From the NCBI RefSeq assembly GCF_947495925.1, contig NZ_CANMAU010000006.1, positions 67,001 through 131,000 on the forward strand: a DNA stretch of 64,000 nucleotides, given 5' to 3'. The notes below the pieces were generated by a model. The model was not told the DNA's origin and did no database searches. It saw only the letters and a list, made by a program, of their open reading frames with translations. Every line of letters begins with the position of its first letter. Within the stretch, counting starts at the first letter, position 1. Origin of the DNA: an uncultured Algibacter sp. (GTDB lineage: Bacteria > Bacteroidota > Bacteroidia > Flavobacteriales > Flavobacteriaceae). The position numbers were made by a program, and so were the translations under genes. Of the stretch, positions 60,666 through 64,000 are shown in pieces.

Positions 60666-62951
60666 ATGAGAAAAATTGCATATTGCTTTCTGGCGGTATT
60701 ATTTATATCAAATTCATTGTTTGCTCAAGAACAAGCACCACAAACGGGACATACCAATACGAATAAGTTTAGACAATTGTACGATCAGTTTTCTACGCCT
60801 AATATGTATAGAGCGGCGTCAGGGGCTCCAGGGACGGCTTATTATCAACAACAGGCGGATTATGAAATGGATATCGTTTTAGATGATAAAAATGCTAAAT
60901 TATCTGGTTTTGAAACGATTACTTATACTAATAATTCTCCTGATGTATTAAGTTATTTATGGGTTCAGTTAGATCAAAATAAAAGATCTCAAGATTCAAA
61001 ATCACCGCTAATAGAGTCAGCAGAATTAGACCCGGTTTTTATTCCAGAGGATTTTACTAATACATTTTTAAAAAATTCTTTTGACGGTGGTTTTAACATT
61101 CAAGAAGTTAAAGAAACCAATGGCAAACCTCTGGTTTATAAAATTAATAGAACCATGATGCGGGTTGATTTGTCTAAGCCATTGAAAACAGGTGATAAGT
61201 TTTCGTTTTCTATTAAGTGGTGGTATAACGTAAACGATCATGTTCCTGAAAGAGACCGTTCTGGTTATGAGTTTTTTCCAAATGACGGAAACAGAGCCTA
61301 TGTAATCGCTCAGTTTTTTCCACGAATGGCCGTGTATAATGATGTTGAAGGTTGGCAAAACACCCAATTCTGGGGAGATGAAGAGTTTGCTCTGCCATTT
61401 GGAGATTATAAAGTTAATATTACTGTGCCTGCCGATCATGTTTTAGATGGAACTGGAGTGTTGGTTAACAGGAAAGAAGTCTTTTCTAAACAAATGATGG
61501 AACGTTATGAAAAAGCTAAGAACTCATATACTAAACCTGTTCTGATTGTTACTCAAGAAGAAGCTGAGGCAGCAGAAAAAGTGTTTTCAAACGAAACCAA
61601 AACATGGAAATTAGAAGCCAAAAACGTGCGTGATTTTGCATTTGCTTCGTCAAGAAAGTTTATATGGGATATGATGGCCGTAAAAATTGGAGGTAAAGAC
61701 ATTATGGCTGTTTCTATGTACCCAAAAGAAGGTAATCCCCTTTGGGAAGAATGGTCGACAAAGGCTGTGGCCAGTACTTTAAACACGTATTCTAGAATGA
61801 CCTTTGATTACCCATATCACAAAGCGATTTCTGTACATTCAAAAAATCAAGGTATGGAATATCCTATGATTTGTTGGAATTATGGACGTCCTCAAGAAGA
61901 TGGTACGTATAATAGTCGTACTAAATATGCTATGATGGGGGTAATTATTCATGAAATTGGTCATAATTTTTTTCCGATGATTGTAAATAGCGATGAGCGA
62001 CAATGGGCTTGGATGGATGAAGGCCTAAATAGTTTTTTAGAATACTTGGCAGAACAAGATTTTGGGAAAAAGTATCCTGGAGCTTTATCTGAAGAAGATA
62101 GTGTTTTTCCTTCAAGACGTGGGCCGGTTAAAAAAATAATACCATATATGGGAGGTAATCAAGATTTTATTGCTCCAATAATGTCTAAAGGAATCAATGC
62201 GTATCAATTAGGTAATAATGCTTACGGCAAACCAGCAACGGCGCTCAATATACTTAGAGAAACGATAATGGGGCATGAACTGTTTGATTATGCATTTAAA
62301 GAGTATGCTAACAGATGGAAATTTAAACACCCAACACCAGAAGACTTTTTTCGAACGATGGAAGATGCTTCGGCTGTAGATTTAGATTGGTTTTGGAGAG
62401 GATGGTTTTATACGACCGACTGGGTGGATATGGGAATCAAAGAGGTGAAACAATTTTATGTCTCTTCTGAACCTAATGCATTTATGAAAGAATTAATGGA
62501 AGAAAGAGGTTTGACCAAAAATCAGTTGAGACCTTTGGTATACATGGTTGAAGAAGGAAGTGAAGAGTTTGATAAATCTATGGATGGTACTGGGGCTCTT
62601 GAAACGGTTTCAGTAAAAGAATATCTTATGGATAATTTTACGCTTAGCGAAAGGCAAAATATAAAGAATCCAAAATATTTCTATCAGATAACTTTTGAAA
62701 AACCAGGAGGTTTGGTTATGCCAATAATTGTACAATATACTTATGCAGATGGTACTTCAAAAAAAGAAACATATCCAGCTCAAATATGGAGGCTTAATGA
62801 TAATGAGGTTAGTAAAGCGATTGCTTCAGAAAAAGAAATTATTTCTATTATAATTGATCCTAATGAAGAAACAGCTGATGTTGATACTTCAAATAATACT
62901 TGGCCAAGACAAGAAGAACAAAGCGAATTTGATCAATTCAAACAGAAATAA
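60666..62951 (+). CDS. Exported M1-family zinc metallopeptidase
   Basis: The 761-residue protein has a signal peptide (MRKIAYCFLAVLFISNSLFAQ). The zinc-binding motif HExxH with downstream Glu is in VIIHEIGHNFFPMIVN and WMDEGLNSFLEYLAEQ, and the Gly/Ala-Met-Glu-Tyr-type exopeptidase motif is QGMEYPMICW. An aminopeptidase N-like beta domain precedes it (YEMDIVLDDKNAKLSGFETI). It is expected in the periplasm or outer membrane. It is the last gene of the four-gene operon and has a strong terminator. Confidence 0.92.
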   Translation: MRKIAYCFLAVLFISNSLFAQEQAPQTGHTNTNKFRQLYDQFSTPNMYRAASGAPGTAYYQQQADYEMDIVLDDKNAKLSGFETITYTNNSPDVLSYLWVQLDQNKRSQDSKSPLIESAELDPVFIPEDFTNTFLKNSFDGGFNIQEVKETNGKPLVYKINRTMMRVDLSKPLKTGDKFSFSIKWWYNVNDHVPERDRSGYEFFPNDGNRAYVIAQFFPRMAVYNDVEGWQNTQFWGDEEFALPFGDYKVNITVPADHVLDGTGVLVNRKEVFSKQMMERYEKAKNSYTKPVLIVTQEEAEAAEKVFSNETKTWKLEAKNVRDFAFASSRKFIWDMMAVKIGGKDIMAVSMYPKEGNPLWEEWSTKAVASTLNTYSRMTFDYPYHKAISVHSKNQGMEYPMICWNYGRPQEDGTYNSRTKYAMMGVIIHEIGHNFFPMIVNSDERQWAWMDEGLNSFLEYLAEQDFGKKYPGALSEEDSVFPSRRGPVKKIIPYMGGNQDFIAPIMSKGINAYQLGNNAYGKPATALNILRETIMGHELFDYAFKEYANRWKFKHPTPEDFFRTMEDASAVDLDWFWRGWFYTTDWVDMGIKEVKQFYVSSEPNAFMKELMEERGLTKNQLRPLVYMVEEGSEEFDKSMDGTGALETVSVKEYLMDNFTLSERQNIKNPKYFYQITFEKPGGLVMPIIVQYTYADGTSKKETYPAQIWRLNDNEVSKAIASEKEIISIIIDPNEETADVDTSNNTWPRQEEQSEFDQFKQK

Positions 62952-62977
62952 AAAAGTTAAAAGATAAATTTACATTT

Positions 62978-63006
62978 AAAGCCGATTTTTAATCGGCTTT
63001 TTTTAT
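62978..63006 (+). terminator. Terminator of the M1 peptidase operon
   Basis: AAAGCCGATT/AATCGGCTTT forms a 10-bp stem with a TTT loop, followed by more T residues, 27 bp after the stop codon. Confidence 0.88.
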
Positions 63007-63024
63007 TCTAACCAAACAACTCAC

Positions 63025-63032
63025 TATATTTG
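63025..63032 (+). promoter_or_regulatory. -7 box (TATATTTG) at the tatA start
   Basis: TATATTTG fits TAnnTTTG and ends only 4 bp before the GTG start at 63037. Transcription would start at or near the start codon, so tatA may be leaderless. Confidence 0.4.
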
Positions 63033-63036
63033 TGCT

Positions 63037-63324
63037 GTGATACAACAAGCAACATTTTTGTTTATTAGTGGTGGTGAAATAGCTTTTATTCTATTTATTG
63101 CTATTATGGTTTTTGGTGCAGATAAATTACCAGAAATTGCTCGAGGTTTAGGTAAAGGTATGCGTACCCTAAAAGACGCTACAAACGATATTAAACACGA
63201 GATAACTAAAACAGCCGAAAATAACGGCATTGATGCAAGTATTACAGGAGATGTAAAAAAAGAATTGGATAAAGTCAAAGATGATCTAGAAGATTTTACA
63301 GGTTCTGTTAGACGTAAGTTTTAA
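63037..63324 (+). CDS. tatA: Twin-arginine translocase subunit TatA/TatE
   Basis: The 95-residue protein has one N-terminal membrane helix (ATFLFISGGEIAFILFIAIM), the FG hinge (VFGADKLPEIARGLGKGMR) and an amphipathic helix, then a charged tail. TatA forms the pore for folded proteins in twin-arginine export. The start is GTG at 63037. Alternative starts would cut the membrane helix. tatC is not adjacent. The gene stands between a terminator and a response regulator gene. Confidence 0.94.
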   Translation: MIQQATFLFISGGEIAFILFIAIMVFGADKLPEIARGLGKGMRTLKDATNDIKHEITKTAENNGIDASITGDVKKELDKVKDDLEDFTGSVRRKF

Positions 63325-63469
63325 TTTCTCACTTTTTTTCAACGATTTTTAGTGTAGCTGATTTTTCTTTATCATTTAAAATAATCGTTTCAACGTTTTT
63401 TTTAATTAATAACGGTCTTTTATTCTTTGGTTTTCTAGTTTAGTTACCCCTCAACTAAGTATTTAACCT

Positions 63470-64000
63470 ATGAAAATCAAGCTACTTAATAGTCTATTGT
63501 CTTTTTCTTTCGTAAATGAAATCAACATATTTCTAAAGAAGGGGGGTGGAAAGTCATTTATAGACACCTTATTTTCAAATAAAAAAGGAATAAAAGAAAT
63601 ACCGGTAATAGAAGAGAACGTATATGCCGATAGCGCAATTTCTGTTCCAATCAAAAAGAATAAGATAAGAGTATTATTAGTTGATGATAATAAAGCAAAT
63701 CAAGTTTTAATAAGCGATTTATTAAAAAAAGAAAAGTATCAATTCGATATTGTAAAAAATGGTAGGGAAGCTATTTGTGCGTTCGAGGCTAGCGTATACG
63801 ATTTGATTATTATGGATATTAATATACCGGTTCTTGATGGTGAAGAAGCCACGAAAACTATTAGAAAAATCAATAAACAAATACCAATTTTAGCTTTAAC
63901 CGCCGATGAAGTTAGTAACGAATTGTTTGAGGATAAGTTTTTTATGGGTTTTAACGATGTTATTTCTAAACCTCTCAATAAAGAGGATTTCCTAACAACA
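63470..64000 (+). CDS. Response regulator receiver protein (cut by window end)
   Basis: An open frame from ATG at 63470 runs for 177 codons to the right edge. The first about 67 residues (MKIKLLNSLLSFSFVNEI) have no recognised domain. Then comes a receiver domain: RVLLVDDNKANQVLISDLL with the acidic pair, MDINIPVLDGEEATKTIR with the phospho-acceptor Asp, LALTADEV with Thr, and VISKPLNKEDF with Lys. All phosphorylation residues are present. The output part, if any, is not in the window. No cognate kinase is adjacent. Confidence 0.85.
   Translation, partial: MKIKLLNSLLSFSFVNEINIFLKKGGGKSFIDTLFSNKKGIKEIPVIEENVYADSAISVPIKKNKIRVLLVDDNKANQVLISDLLKKEKYQFDIVKNGREAICAFEASVYDLIIMDINIPVLDGEEATKTIRKINKQIPILALTADEVSNELFEDKFFMGFNDVISKPLNKEDFLTT

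Noticed and set aside
63343-63402. Possible terminator after tatA (AACGATT ... AATCGTT)
   Set aside because: The arms are short and widely spaced, and the T-run lies several bases beyond the stem, so support is too weak.

Overview
The window is a stretch of a low-GC chromosome from a member of the Flavobacteriaceae (Bacteroidota), most likely marine. The evidence is family-level: type IX secretion genes (porT and a Plug/DUF5103 gene), a complete Na+-translocating NADH:quinone reductase operon, a lipoprotein-type TamA (TamL), DUF6090 and DUF6695 proteins, a GH117-like lipoprotein, and many TAnnTTTG promoter boxes of the Bacteroidota type. I see no rRNA, CRISPR array, insertion sequence or phage. 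There is one tRNA (Gly-UCC). Nearly everything is ordinary chromosomal backbone. The only clear sign of an insertion is at 42.5-47.0 kb.

Layout. 0-6.8 kb: a truncated membrane gene, a divergent LysR regulator, a processive GT2 glycosyltransferase, rpsO-pnp and a PAS histidine kinase. 6.8-14.1 kb: accD, fba, tamL, an RNA methyltransferase and the ubiE-porT pair. 14.2-17.7 kb: the potassium uptake pair trkA-trkH and a small membrane-anchored protein. 17.8-28.1 kb: an aminotransferase, a fatty acid desaturase, rsmG, a TPR protein, a beta-propeller/metallohydrolase fusion, an ECF42-like sigma factor with its YCII partner, and pruA. 28.3-34.0 kb: an overlapping NRDE/DUF6695 pair, an outer-membrane-like protein, an NAD(P)-binding protein, a Crp/Fnr regulator and a GH117-like lipoprotein. 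34.5-36.3 kb: apaG and the T9SS Plug.

36.4-42.5 kb holds nqrABCDEF. Downstream, an AraC-type membrane regulator, an SSS symporter and an FHS-family fucose-type permease (42.7-47.0 kb) are bracketed by two copies of the 3' end of nqrF. This suggests that a sugar-uptake cassette was inserted there. Next come a Cys-rich hypothetical gene and three tandem DUF6090 genes. The flavin transferase gene apbE, which is needed to flavinylate NqrB and NqrC, follows at 50.5 kb.

51.5-64 kb is housekeeping: DUF423, a methyltransferase and map, a small HAD protein, gpmI, an ankyrin protein, two GNATs, tRNA-Gly and pepE. It is followed by a four-gene envelope operon (two CarboxypepD_reg-like proteins, a DUF6702 protein and an M1 peptidase), tatA, and a response regulator cut by the window end. 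Points that depart from family norms are a beta-carboxyltransferase without zinc-ribbon cysteines, unusual flavinylation motifs in NqrB and NqrC, a GH117-like protein lacking the expected catalytic-base motif, and several likely TTG, GTG or leaderless starts.
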